Source of the DNA: Owenia fusiformis
Taxonomy: Eukaryota; Annelida; Polychaeta; Sabellida; Oweniidae
Assembly: GCA_903813345.2 (NCBI GenBank)
Contig: CAIIXF020000002.1
Coordinates: forward strand, 6,627,772 to 6,691,771
Direction of reading: 5' to 3'
Length of the DNA stretch: 64,000 nt
How positions within the stretch are numbered: the first letter of the stretch is position 1; every line of letters begins with the position of its first letter. The notes under the pieces were generated by a model, which saw nothing but the letters and a program-made list of their open reading frames with translations, was not told the origin of the DNA and ran no database searches. Shown here piece after piece: positions 1 to 14,000 of this stretch. The translations under genes were made by a program, and so were the position numbers.

Positions 1-615
1 AAAAAAGCGCCTTCTAATAGTAAACTGAATTAGTTTGTTTTCTTCCAACATGGTTATATTAGCATTGTAGGCATTATCCCGATCACAATGGTATATAACA
101 ATCCTATATTTGAGAAAAAGCACGGAGGAAAAGTCAATCCTTATAGACACAGGTCCTTTTAGCGAAATTCAGGAAATTTGATTTTGAGATTTCTTGAAAT
201 TTCTTTGGGGTGGGGGTACACCTTACAGATTGCATCACAGATTGAGTACACCCAACTGAGGTGAACATGGCCATATGGGGTATCATTGGAAAGCGATTTC
301 TACTATCTTTCAAGTGATATCCATGCCAAGGCGTTCAAATGCATCTTATGACGTCATATTGGTAGGAAGAAACAAAGGTTCATTCAAAACTGCCCCGAAA
401 ACAATTGAATGGCACGGGAGAATGGAATTCGGGGTACTTGGCACAGTGGCCTCGCCCCCAAAACACCAAAATTGCTTCAAAATGTCACGATTTTGGTAGC
501 ATTGTTCAGCTAATATACAGCCCTTTAATATGATATGCGCTATTAGGCTTCTCAATGAACTAAAAACCTCAAAAAGGGATAAAACCTTCAAAATGCCCCA
601 AAAAAGCGCCTTCTA

Positions 616-1078
616 TTAGGTTGAAGATCACAGTAGAGTTTCCCATAGGTGGCCATTATAACATTTTACCCTGTATCTTATTAACGATTAGTATCCAAGC
701 CTAGTGCAACATACCACAGTGTTCGGGAGAGACTCGCCTAGCCTGCTATAACAATCTTACCATGGGTTGTCCACCGAATTTTTGAAATAAATAAACTTGA
801 AGACACTAACCCCCTCTATCGTCAGATTTCTCAGAGAATTCTGGTAAAATCACCAAGGTCAAAATCACTCCGCCGCCAGCTTAAAATGAGATTTCCCACT
901 GAACTCTGACATGTTTTCAGATAAATTAGGACCTACCCTATAAATATTTAGTCCCGATTCACTTCCCAAACGCTAGATGGCGCTCCAATGGGGTAGGGAA
1001 GGAGAAAATGACTTTTTATTCAGAAAACCAAATCACTAACGGTAACCGCTAATGTCCTTACTCAGGACTATATCCTAA
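616..1078. repeat. Module B of the satellite unit (first example)
   Basis: Each full unit divides into a 600-bp core (A) and this ~463-bp block (B). B is flanked by TA on both sides (614-615 and 1079-1080). Its ends are short inverted repeats: CTATTAGG on the left and CCTAATAG on the right, counting the TA. B is absent from unit 8 and at the A-A junction at 15-20. This shape fits a small TA-target inverted-repeat insertion that was amplified together with the core, but the inverted repeats are only 5-8 bp, so a plain sub-repeat is also possible. B carries a CTCF-like motif (970-983). Confidence 0.5.
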
Positions 1079-4000
1079 TAGTAAACTGAATTAGTTTGTT
1101 TTCTTCCAACATGGTTATATTAGCATTGTAGGCATTATCCCGATCACAATGGTATATAACAATCCTATATTTGAGAAAAAGCACGGAGGAAAAGTCAATC
1201 CTTATAGACACAGGTCCTTTTAGCGAAATTCAGGAAATTTGATTTTGAGATTTCTTGAAATTTCTTTGGGGTGGGGGTACACCTTACAGATTGCATCACA
1301 GATTGAGTACACCCAACTGAGGTGAACATGGCCATATGGGGTATCATTGGAAAGCGATTTCTACTATCTTTCAAGTGATATCCATGCCAAGGCGTTCAAA
1401 TGCATCTTATGACGTCATATTGGTAGGAAGAAACAAAGGTTCATTCAAAACTGCCCCGAAAACAATTGAATGGCACGGGAGAATGGAATTCGGGGTACTT
1501 GGCACAGTGGCCTCGCCCCCAAAACACCAAAATTGCTTCAAAATGTCACGATTTTGGTAGCATTGTTCAGCTAATATACAGCCCTTTAATATGATATGCG
1601 CTATTAGGCTTCTCAATGAACTAAAAAACCTCAAAAAGGGATAAAACCTTCAAAATGCCCCAAAAAAGCGCCTTCTATTAGGTTGAAGATCACAGTAGAG
1701 TTTCCCATAGGTGGCCATTATAACATTTTACCCTGTATCTTATTAACGATTAGTATCCAAGCCTAGTGCAACATACCACAGTGTTCGGGAGAGACTCGCC
1801 TAGCCTGCTATAACAATCTTACCATGGGTTGTCCACCGAATTTTTGAAATAAATAAACTTGAAGACACTAACCCCCTCTATCGTCAGATTTCTCAGAGAA
1901 TTCTGGTAAAATCACCAAGGTCAAAATCACTCCGCCGCCAGCTTAAAATGAGATTTCCCACTGAACTCTGACATGTTTTCAGATAAATTAGGACCTACCC
2001 TATAAATATTTAGTCCCGATTCACTTCCCAAACGCTAGATGGCGCTCCAATGGGGTAGGGAAGGAGAAAATGACTTTTTATTCAGAAAACCAAATCACTA
2101 ACGGTAACCGCTAATGTCCTTACTCAGGACTATATCCTAATAGTAAACTGAATTAGTTTGTTTTCTTCCAACATGGTTATATTAGCATTGTAGGCATTAT
2201 CCCGATCACAATGGTATATAACAATCCTATATTTGAGAAAAAGCACGGAGGAAAAGTCAATCCTTATAGACACAGGTCCTTTTAGCGAAATTCAGGAAAT
2301 TTGATTTTGAGATTTCTTGAAATTTCTTTGGGGTGGGGGTACACCTTACAGATTGCATCACAGATTGAGTACACCCAACTGAGGTGAACATGGCCATATG
2401 GGGTATCATTGGAAAGCGATTTCTACTATCTTTCAAGTGATATCCATGCCAAGGCGTTCAAATGCATCTTATGACGTCATATTGGTAGGAAGAAACAAAG
2501 GTTCATTCAAAACTGCCCCGAAAACAATTGAATGGCACGGGAGAATGGAATTCGGGGTACTTGGCACAGTGGCCTCGCCCCCAAAACACCAAAATTGCTT
2601 CAAAATGTCACGATTTTGGTAGCATTGTTCAGCTAATATACAGCCCTTTAATATGATATGCGCTATTAGGCTTCTCAATGAACTAAAAAACCTCAAAAAG
2701 GGATAAAACCTTCAAAATGCCCCAAAAAAGCGCCTTCTATTAGGTTGAAGATCACAGTAGAGTTTCCCATAGGTGGCCATTATAACATTTTACCCTGTAT
2801 CTTATTAACGATTAGTATCCAAGCCTAGTGCAACATACCACAGTGTTCGGGAGAGACTCGCCTAGCCTGCTATAACAATCTTACCATGGGTTGTCCACCG
2901 AATTTTTGAAATAAATAAACTTGAAGACACTAACCCCCTCTATCGTCAGATTTCTCAGAGAATTCTGGTAAAATCACCAAGGTCAAAATCACTCCGCCGC
3001 CAGCTTAAAATGAGATTTCCCACTGAACTCTGACATGTTTTCAGATAAATTAGGACCTACCCTATAAATATTTAGTCCCGATTCACTTCCCAAACGCTAG
3101 ATGGCGCTCCAATGGGGTAGGGAAGGAGAAAATGACTTTTTATTCAGAAAACCAAATCACTAACGGTAACCGCTAATGTCCTTACTCAGGACTATATCCT
3201 AATAGTAAACTGAATTAGTTTGTTTTCTTCCAACATGGTTATATTAGCATTGTAGGCATTATCCCGATCACAATGGTATATAACAATCCTATATTTGAGA
3301 AAAAGCACGGAGGAAAAGTCAATCCTTATAGACACAGGTCCTTTTAGCGAAATTCAGGAAATTTGATTTTGAGATTTCTTGAAATTTCTTTGGGGTGGGG
3401 GTACACCTTACAGATTGCATCACAGATTGAGTACACCCAACTGAGGTGAACATGGCCATATGGGGTATCATTGGAAAGCGATTTCTACTATCTTTCAAGT
3501 GATATCCATGCCAAGGCGTTCAAATGCATCTTATGACGTCATATTGGTAGGAAGAAACAAAGGTTCATTCAAAACTGCCCCGAAAACAATTGAATGGCAC
3601 GGGAGAATGGAATTCGGGGTACTTGGCACAGTGGCCTCGCCCCCAAAACACCAAAATTGCTTCAAAATGTCACGATTTTGGTAGCATTGTTCAGCTAATA
3701 TACAGCCCTTTAATATGATATGCGCTATTAGGCTTCTCAATGAACTAAAAAACCTCAAAAAGGGATAAAACCTTCAAAATGCCCCAAAAAAGCGCCTTCT
3801 ATTAGGTTGAAGATCACAGTAGAGTTTCCCATAGGTGGCCATTATAACATTTTACCCTGTATCTTATTAACGATTAGTATCCAAGCCTAGTGCAACATAC
3901 CACAGTGTTCGGGAGAGACTCGCCTAGCCTGCTATAACAATCTTACCATGGGTTGTCCACCGAATTTTTGAAATAAATAAACTTGAAGACACTAACCCCC

Positions 4001-7000
4001 TCTATCGTCAGATTTCTCAGAGAATTCTGGTAAAATCACCAAGGTCAAAATCACTCCGCCGCCAGCTTAAAATGAGATTTCCCACTGAACTCTGACATGT
4101 TTTCAGATAAATTAGGACCTACCCTATAAATATTTAGTCCCGATTCACTTCCCAAACGCTAGATGGCGCTCCAATGGGGTAGGGAAGGAGAAAATGACTT
4201 TTTATTCAGAAAACCAAATCACTAACGGTAACCGCTAATGTCCTTACTCAGGACTATATCCTAATAGTAAACTGAATTAGTTTGTTTTCTTCCAACATGG
4301 TTATATTAGCATTGTAGGCATTATCCCGATCACAATGGTATATAACAATCCTATATTTGAGAAAAAGCACGGAGGAAAAGTCAATCCTTATAGACACAGG
4401 TCCTTTTAGCGAAATTCAGGAAATTTGATTTTGAGATTTCTTGAAATTTCTTTGGGGTGGGGGTACACCTTACAGATTGCATCACAGATTGAGTACACCC
4501 AACTGAGGTGAACATGGCCATATGGGGTATCATTGGAAAGCGATTTCTACTATCTTTCAAGTGATATCCATGCCAAGGCGTTCAAATGCATCTTATGACG
4601 TCATATTGGTAGGAAGAAACAAAGGTTCATTCAAAACTGCCCCGAAAACAATTGAATGGCACGGGAGAATGGAATTCGGGGTACTTGGCACAGTGGCCTC
4701 GCCCCCAAAACACCAAAATTGCTTCAAAATGTCACGATTTTGGTAGCATTGTTCAGCTAATATACAGCCCTTTAATATGATATGCGCTATTAGGCTTCTC
4801 AATGAACTAAAAAACCTCAAAAAGGGATAAAACCTTCAAAATGCCCCAAAAAAGCGCCTACTATTAGGTTGAAGATCACAGTAGAGTTTCCCATAGGTGG
4901 CCATTATAACATTTTACCCTGTATCTTATTAACGATTAGTATCCAAGCCTAGTGCAACATACCACAGTGTTCGGGAGAGACTCGCCTAGCCTGCTATAAC
5001 AATCTTACCATGGGTTGTCCACCGAATTTTTGAAATAAATAAACTTGAAGACACTAACCCCCTCTATCGTCAGATTTCTCAGAGAATTCTGGTAAAATCA
5101 CCAAGGTCAAAATCACTCCGCCGCCAGCTTAAAATGAGATTTCCCACTGAACTCTGACATGTTTTCAGATAAATTAGGACCTACCCTATAAATATTTAGT
5201 CCCGATTCACTTCCCAAACGCTAGATGGCGCTCCAATGGGGTAGGGAAGGAGAAAATGACTTTTTATTCAGAAAACCAAATCACTAACGGTAACCGCTAA
5301 TGTCCTTACTCAGGACTATATCCTAATAGTAAACTGAATTAGTTTGTTTTCTTCCAACATGGTTATATTAGCATTGTAGGCATTATCCCGATCACAATGG
5401 TATATAACAATCCTATATTTGAGAAAAAGCACGGAGGAAAAGTCAATCCTTATAGACACAGGTCCTTTTAGCGAAATTCAGGAAATTTGATTTTGAGATT
5501 TCTTGAAATTTCTTTGGGGTGGGGGTACACCTTACAGATTGCATCACAGATTGAGTACACCCAACTGAGGTGAACATGGCCATATGGGGTATCATTGGAA
5601 AGCGATTTCTACTATCTTTCAAGTGATATCCATGCCAAGGCGTTCAAATGCATCTTATGACGTCATATTGGTAGGAAGAAACAAAGGTTCATTCAAAACT
5701 GCCCCGAAAACAATTGAATGGCACGGGAGAATGGAATTCGGGGTACTTGGCACAGTGGCCTCGCCCCCAAAACACCAAAATTGCTTCAAAATGTCACGAT
5801 TTTGGTAGCATTGTTCAGCTAATATACAGCCCTTTAATATGATATGCGCTATTAGGCTTCTCAATGAACTAAAAAACCTCAAAAAGGGATAAAACCTTCA
5901 AAATGCCCCAAAAAAGCGCCTTCTATTAGGTTGAAGATCACAGTAGAGTTTCCCATAGGTGGCCATTATAACATTTTACCCTGTATCTTATTAACGATTA
6001 GTATCCAAGCCTAGTGCAACATACCACAGTGTTCGGGAGAGACTCGCCTAGCCTGCTATAACAATCTTACCATGGGTTGTCCACCGAATTTTTGAAATAA
6101 ATAAACTTGAAGACACTAACCCCCTCTATCGTCAGATTTCTCAGAGAATTCTGGTAAAATCACCAAGGTCAAAATCACTCCGCCGCCAGCTTAAAATGAG
6201 ATTTCCCACTGAACTCTGACATGTTTTCAGATAAATTAGGACCTACCCTATAAATATTTAGTCCCGATTCACTTCCCAAACGCTAGATGGCGCTCCAATG
6301 GGGTAGGGAAGGAGAAAATGACTTTTTATTCAGAAAACCAAATCACTAACGGTAACCGCTAATGTCCTTACTCAGGACTATATCCTAATAGTAAACTGAA
6401 TTAGTTTGTTTTCTTCCAACATGGTTATATTAGCATTGTAGGCATTATCCCGATCACAATGGTATATAACAATCCTATATTTGAGAAAAAGCACGGAGGA
6501 AAAGTCAATCCTTATAGACACAGGTCCTTTTAGCGAAATTCAGGAAATTTGATTTTGAGATTTCTTGAAATTTCTTTGGGGTGGGGGTACACCTTACAGA
6601 TTGCATCACAGATTGAGTACACCCAACTGAGGTGAACATGGCCATATGGGGTATCATTGGAAAGCGATTTCTACTATCTTTCAAGTGATATCCATGCCAA
6701 GGCGTTCAAATGCATCTTATGACGTCATATTGGTAGGAAGAAACAAAGGTTCATTCAAAACTGCCCCGAAAACAATTGAATGGCACGGGAGAATGGAATT
6801 CGGGGTACTTGGCACAGTGGCCTCGCCCCCAAAACACCAAAATTGCTTCAAAATGTCACGATTTTGGTAGCATTGTTCAGCTAATATACAGCCCTTTAAT
6901 ATGATATGCGCTATTAGGCTTCTCAATGAACTAAAAAACCTCAAAAAGGGATAAAACCTTCAAAATGCCCCAAAAAAGCGCCTTCTATTAGGTTGAAGAT

Positions 7001-7452
7001 CACAGTAGAGTTTCCCATAGGTGGCCATTATAACATTTTACCCTGTATCTTATTAACGATTAGTATCCAAGCCTAGTGCAACATACCACAGTGTTCGGGA
7101 GAGACTCGCCTAGCCTGCTATAACAATCTTACCATGGGTTGTCCACCGAATTTTTGAAATAAATAAACTTGAAGACACTAACCCCCTCTATCGTCAGATT
7201 TCTCAGAGAATTCTGGTAAAATCACCAAGGTCAAAATCACTCCGCCGCCAGCTTAAAATGAGATTTCCCACTGAACTCTGACATGTTTTCAGATAAATTA
7301 GGACCTACCCTATAAATATTTAGTCCCGATTCACTTCCCAAACGCTAGATGGCGCTCCAATGGGGTAGGGAAGGAGAAAATGACTTTTTATTCAGAAAAC
7401 CAAATCACTAACGGTAACCGCTAATGTCCTTACTCAGGACTATATCCTAATA

Positions 7453-8052
7453 GTAAACTGAATTAGTTTGTTTTCTTCCAACATGGTTATATTAGCATTG
7501 TAGGCATTATCCCGATCACAATGGTATATAACAATCCTATATTTGAGAAAAAGCACGGAGGAAAAGTCAATCCTTATAGACACAGGTCCTTTTAGCGAAA
7601 TTCAGGAAATTTGATTTTGAGATTTCTTGAAATTTCTTTGGGGTGGGGGTACACCTTACAGATTGCATCACAGATTGAGTACACCCAACTGAGGTGAACA
7701 TGGCCATATGGGGTATCATTGGAAAGCGATTTCTACTATCTTTCAAGTGATATCCATGCCAAGGCGTTCAAATGCATCTTATGACGTCATATTGGTAGGA
7801 AGAAACAAAGGTTCATTCAAAACTGCCCCGAAAACAATTGAATGGCACGGGAGAATGGAATTCGGGGTACTTGGCACAGTGGCCTCGCCCCCAAAACACC
7901 AAAATTGCTTCAAAATGTCACGATTTTGGTAGCATTGTTCAGCTAATATACAGCCCTTTAATATGATATGCGCTATTAGGCTTCTCAATGAACTAAAAAA
8001 CCTCAAAAAGGGATAAAACCTTCAAAATGCCCCAAAAAAGCGCCTACTATTA
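7453..8052. repeat. Short 600-bp unit lacking module B
   Basis: Unit 8 consists of the core A only and is followed directly by the next core. The difference from a full unit is 462 bp. The junction at 8048-8052 reads TA-t-TA where a full unit has TA, 463 bp, TA. A different A-A junction is visible at 15-19 (TA-a-TA), so the B-less state arose at least twice or was altered afterwards. Confidence 0.95.
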
Positions 8053-11000
8053 GTAAACTGAATTAGTTTGTTTTCTTCCAACATGGTTATATTAGCATTG
8101 TAGGCATTATCCCGATCACAATGGTATATAACAATCCTATATTTGAGAAAAAGCACGGAGGAAAAGTCAATCCTTATAGACACAGGTCCTTTTAGCGAAA
8201 TTCAGGAAATTTGATTTTGAGATTTCTTGAAATTTCTTTGGGGTGGGGGTACACCTTACAGATTGCATCACAGATTGAGTACACCCAACTGAGGTGAACA
8301 TGGCCATATGGGGTATCATTGGAAAGCGATTTCTACTATCTTTCAAGTGATATCCATGCCAAGGCGTTCAAATGCATCTTATGACGTCATATTGGTAGGA
8401 AGAAACAAAGGTTCATTCAAAACTGCCCCGAAAACAATTGAATGGCACGGGAGAATGGAATTCGGGGTACTTGGCACAGTGGCCTCGCCCCCAAAACACC
8501 AAAATTGCTTCAAAATGTCACGATTTTGGTAGCATTGTTCAGCTAATATACAGCCCTTTAATATGATATGCGCTATTAGGCTTCTCAATGAACTAAAAAA
8601 CCTCAAAAAGGGATAAAACCTTCAAAATGCCCCAAAAAAGCGCCTACTATTAGGTTGAAGATCACAGTAGAGTTTCCCATAGGTGGCCATTATAACATTT
8701 TACCCTGTATCTTATTAACGATTAGTATCCAAGCCTAGTGCAACATACCACAGTGTTCGGGAGAGACTCGCCTAGCCTGCTATAACAATCTTACCATGGG
8801 TTGTCCACCGAATTTTTGAAATAAATAAACTTGAAGACACTAACCCCCTCTATCGTCAGATTTCTCAGAGAATTCTGGTAAAATCACCAAGGTCAAAATC
8901 ACTCCGCCGCCAGCTTAAAATGAGATTTCCCACTGAACTCTGACATGTTTTCAGATAAATTAGGACCTACCCTATAAATATTTAGTCCCGATTCACTTCC
9001 CAAACGCTAGATGGCGCTCCAATGGGGTAGGGAAGGAGAAAATGACTTTTTATTCAGAAAACCAAATCACTAACGGTAACCGCTAATGTCCTTACTCAGG
9101 ACTATATCCTAATAGTAAACTGAATTAGTTTGTTTTCTTCCAACATGGTTATATTAGCATTGTAGGCATTATCCCGATCACAATGGTATATAACAATCCT
9201 ATATTTGAGAAAAAGCACGGAGGAAAAGTCAATCCTTATAGACACAGGTCCTTTTAGCGAAATTCAGGAAATTTGATTTTGAGATTTCTTGAAATTTCTT
9301 TGGGGTGGGGGTACACCTTACAGATTGCATCACAGATTGAGTACACCCAACTGAGGTGAACATGGCCATATGGGGTATCATTGGAAAGCGATTTCTACTA
9401 TCTTTCAAGTGATATCCATGCCAAGGCGTTCAAATGCATCTTATGACGTCATATTGGTAGGAAGAAACAAAGGTTCATTCAAAACTGCCCCGAAAACAAT
9501 TGAATGGCACGGGAGAATGGAATTCGGGGTACTTGGCACAGTGGCCTCGCCCCCAAAACACCAAAATTGCTTCAAAATGTCACGATTTTGGTAGCATTGT
9601 TCAGCTAATATACAGCCCTTTAATATGATATGCGCTATTAGGCTTCTCAATGAACTAAAAAACCTCAAAAAGAGATAAAACCTTCAAAATGCCCCAAAAA
9701 AGCGCCTTCTATTAGGTTGAAGATCACAGTAGAGTTTCCCATAGGTGGCCATTATAACATTTTACCCTGTATCTTATTAACGATTAGTATCCAAGCCTAG
9801 TGCAACATACCACAGTGTTCGGGAGAGACTCGCCTAGCCTGCTATAACAATCTTACCATGGGTTGTCCACCGAATTTTTGAAATAAATAAACTTGAAGAC
9901 ACTAACCCCCTCTATCGTCAGATTTCTCAGAGAATTCTGGTAAAATCACCAAGGTCAAAATCACTCCGCCGCCAGCTTAAAATGAGATTTCCCACTGAAC
10001 TCTGACATGTTTTCAGATAAATTAGGACCTACCCTATAAATATTTAGTCCCGATTCACTTCCCAAACGCTAGATGGCGCTCCAATGGGGTAGGGAAGGAG
10101 AAAATGACTTTTTATTCAGAAAACCAAATCACTAACGGTAACCGCTAATGTCCTTACTCAGGACTATATCCTAATAGTAAACTGAATTAGTTTGTTTTCT
10201 TCCAACATGGTTATATTAGCATTGTAGGCATTATCCCGATCACAATGGTATATAACAATCCTATATTTGAGAAAAAGCACGGAGGAAAAGTCAATCCTTA
10301 TAGACACAGGTCCTTTTAGCGAAATTCAGGAAATTTGATTTTGAGATTTCTTGAAATTTCTTTGGGGTGGGGGTACACCTTACAGATTGCATCACAGATT
10401 GAGTACACCCAACTGAGGTGAACATGGCCATATGGGGTATCATTGGAAAGCGATTTCTACTATCTTTCAAGTGATATCCATGCCAAGGCGTTCAAATGCA
10501 TCTTATGACGTCATATTGGTAGGAAGAAACAAAGGTTCATTCAAAACTGCCCCGAAAACAATTGAATGGCACGGGAGAATGGAATTCGGGGTACTTGGCA
10601 CAGTGGCCTCGCCCCCAAAACACCAAAATTGCTTCAAAATGTCACGATTTTGGTAGCATTGTTCAGCTAATATACAGCCCTTTAATATGATATGCGCTAT
10701 TAGGCTTCTCAATGAACTAAAAAACCTCAAAAAGGGATAAAACCTTCAAAATGCCCCAAAAAAGCGCCTTCTATTAGGTTGAAGATCACAGTAGAGTTTC
10801 CCATAGGTGGCCATTATAACATTTTACCCTGTATCTTATTAACGATTAGTATCCAAGCCTAGTGCAACATACCACAGTGTTCGGGAGAGACTCGCCTAGC
10901 CTGCTATAACAATCTTACCATGGGTTGTCCACCGAATTTTTGAAATAAATAAACTTGAAGACACTAACCCCCTCTATCGTCAGATTTCTCAGAGAATTCT

Positions 11001-14000
11001 GGTAAAATCACCAAGGTCAAAATCACTCCGCCGCCAGCTTAAAATGAGATTTCCCACTGAACTCTGACATGTTTTCAGATAAATTAGGACCTACCCTATA
11101 AATATTTAGTCCCGATTCACTTCCCAAACGCTAGATGGCGCTCCAATGGGGTAGGGAAGGAGAAAATGACTTTTTATTCAGAAAACCAAATCACTAACGG
11201 TAACCGCTAATGTCCTTACTCAGGACTATATCCTAATAGTAAACTGAATTAGTTTGTTTTCTTCCAACATGGTTATATTAGCATTGTAGGCATTATCCCG
11301 ATCACAATGGTATATAACAATCCTATATTTGAGAAAAAGCACGGAGGAAAAGTCAATCCTTATAGACACAGGTCCTTTTAGCGAAATTCAGGAAATTTGA
11401 TTTTGAGATTTCTTGAAATTTCTTTGGGGTGGGGGTACACCTTACAGATTGCATCACAGATTGAGTACACCCAACTGAGGTGAACATGGCCATATGGGGT
11501 ATCATTGGAAAGCGATTTCTACTATCTTTCAAGTGATATCCATGCCAAGGCGTTCAAATGCATCTTATGACGTCATATTGGTAGGAAGAAACAAAGGTTC
11601 ATTCAAAACTGCCCCGAAAACAATTGAATGGCACGGGAGAATGGAATTCGGGGTACTTGGCACAGTGGCCTCGCCCCCAAAACACCAAAATTGCTTCAAA
11701 ATGTCACGATTTTGGTAGCATTGTTCAGCTAATATACAGCCCTTTAATATGATATGCGCTATTAGGCTTCTCAATGAACTAAAAAACCTCAAAAAGGGAT
11801 AAAACCTTCAAAATGCCCCAAAAAAGCGCCTACTATTAGGTTGAAGATCACAGTAGAGTTTCCCATAGGTGGCCATTATAACATTTTACCCTGTATCTTA
11901 TTAACGATTAGTATCCAAGCCTAGTGCAACATACCACAGTGTTCGGGAGAGACTCGCCTAGCCTGCTATAACAATCTTACCATGGGTTGTCCACCGAATT
12001 TTTGAAATAAATAAACTTGAAGACACTAACCCCCTCTATCGTCAGATTTCTCAGAGAATTCTGGTAAAATCACCAAGGTCAAAATCACTCCGCCGCCAGC
12101 TTAAAATGAGATTTCCCACTGAACTCTGACATGTTTTCAGATAAATTAGGACCTACCCTATAAATATTTAGTCCCGATTCACTTCCCAAACGCTAGATGG
12201 CGCTCCAATGGGGTAGGGAAGGAGAAAATGACTTTTTATTCAGAAAACCAAATCACTAACGGTAACCGCTAATGTCCTTACTCAGGACTATATCCTAATA
12301 GTAAACTGAATTAGTTTGTTTTCTTCCAACATGGTTATATTAGCATTGTAGGCATTATCCCGATCACAATGGTATATAACAATCCTATATTTGAGAAAAA
12401 GCACGGAGGAAAAGTCAATCCTTATAGACACAGGTCCTTTTAGCGAAATTCAGGAAATTTGATTTTGAGATTTCTTGAAATTTCTTTGGGGTGGGGGTAC
12501 ACCTTACAGATTGCATCACAGATTGAGTACACCCAACTGAGGTGAACATGGCCATATGGGGTATCATTGGAAAGCGATTTCTACTATCTTTCAAGTGATA
12601 TCCATGCCAAGGCGTTCAAATGCATCTTATGACGTCATATTGGTAGGAAGAAACAAAGGTTCATTCAAAACTGCCCCGAAAACAATTGAATGGCACGGGA
12701 GAATGGAATTCGGGGTACTTGGCACAGTGGCCTCGCCCCCAAAACACCAAAATTGCTTCAAAATGTCACGATTTTGGTAGCATTGTTCAGCTAATATACA
12801 GCCCTTTAATATGATATGCGCTATTAGGCTTCTCAATGAACTAAAAAACCTCAAAAAGAGATAAAACCTTCAAAATGCCCCAAAAAAGCGCCTTCTATTA
12901 GGTTGAAGATCACAGTAGAGTTTCCCATAGGTGGCCATTATAACATTTTACCCTGTATCTTATTAACGATTAGTATCCAAGCCTAGTGCAACATACCACA
13001 GTGTTCGGGAGAGACTCGCCTAGCCTGCTATAACAATCTTACCATGGGTTGTCCACCGAATTTTTGAAATAAATAAACTTGAAGACACTAACCCCCTCTA
13101 TCGTCAGATTTCTCAGAGAATTCTGGTAAAATCACCAAGGTCAAAATCACTCCGCCGCCAGCTTAAAATGAGATTTCCCACTGAACTCTGACATGTTTTC
13201 AGATAAATTAGGACCTACCCTATAAATATTTAGTCCCGATTCACTTCCCAAACGCTAGATGGCGCTCCAATGGGGTAGGGAAGGAGAAAATGACTTTTTA
13301 TTCAGAAAACCAAATCACTAACGGTAACCGCTAATGTCCTTACTCAGGACTATATCCTAATAGTAAACTGAATTAGTTTGTTTTCTTCCAACATGGTTAT
13401 ATTAGCATTGTAGGCATTATCCCGATCACAATGGTATATAACAATCCTATATTTGAGAAAAAGCACGGAGGAAAAGTCAATCCTTATAGACACAGGTCCT
13501 TTTAGCGAAATTCAGGAAATTTGATTTTGAGATTTCTTGAAATTTCTTTGGGGTGGGGGTACACCTTACAGATTGCATCACAGATTGAGTACACCCAACT
13601 GAGGTGAACATGGCCATATGGGGTATCATTGGAAAGCGATTTCTACTATCTTTCAAGTGATATCCATGCCAAGGCGTTCAAATGCATCTTATGACGTCAT
13701 ATTGGTAGGAAGAAACAAAGGTTCATTCAAAACTGCCCCGAAAACAATTGAATGGCACGGGAGAATGGAATTCGGGGTACTTGGCACAGTGGCCTCGCCC
13801 CCAAAACACCAAAATTGCTTCAAAATGTCACGATTTTGGTAGCATTGTTCAGCTAATATACAGCCCTTTAATATGATATGCGCTATTAGGCTTCTCAATG
13901 AACTAAAAAACCTCAAAAAGGGATAAAACCTTCAAAATGCCCCAAAAAAGCGCCTTCTATTAGGTTGAAGATCACAGTAGAGTTTCCCATAGGTGGCCAT

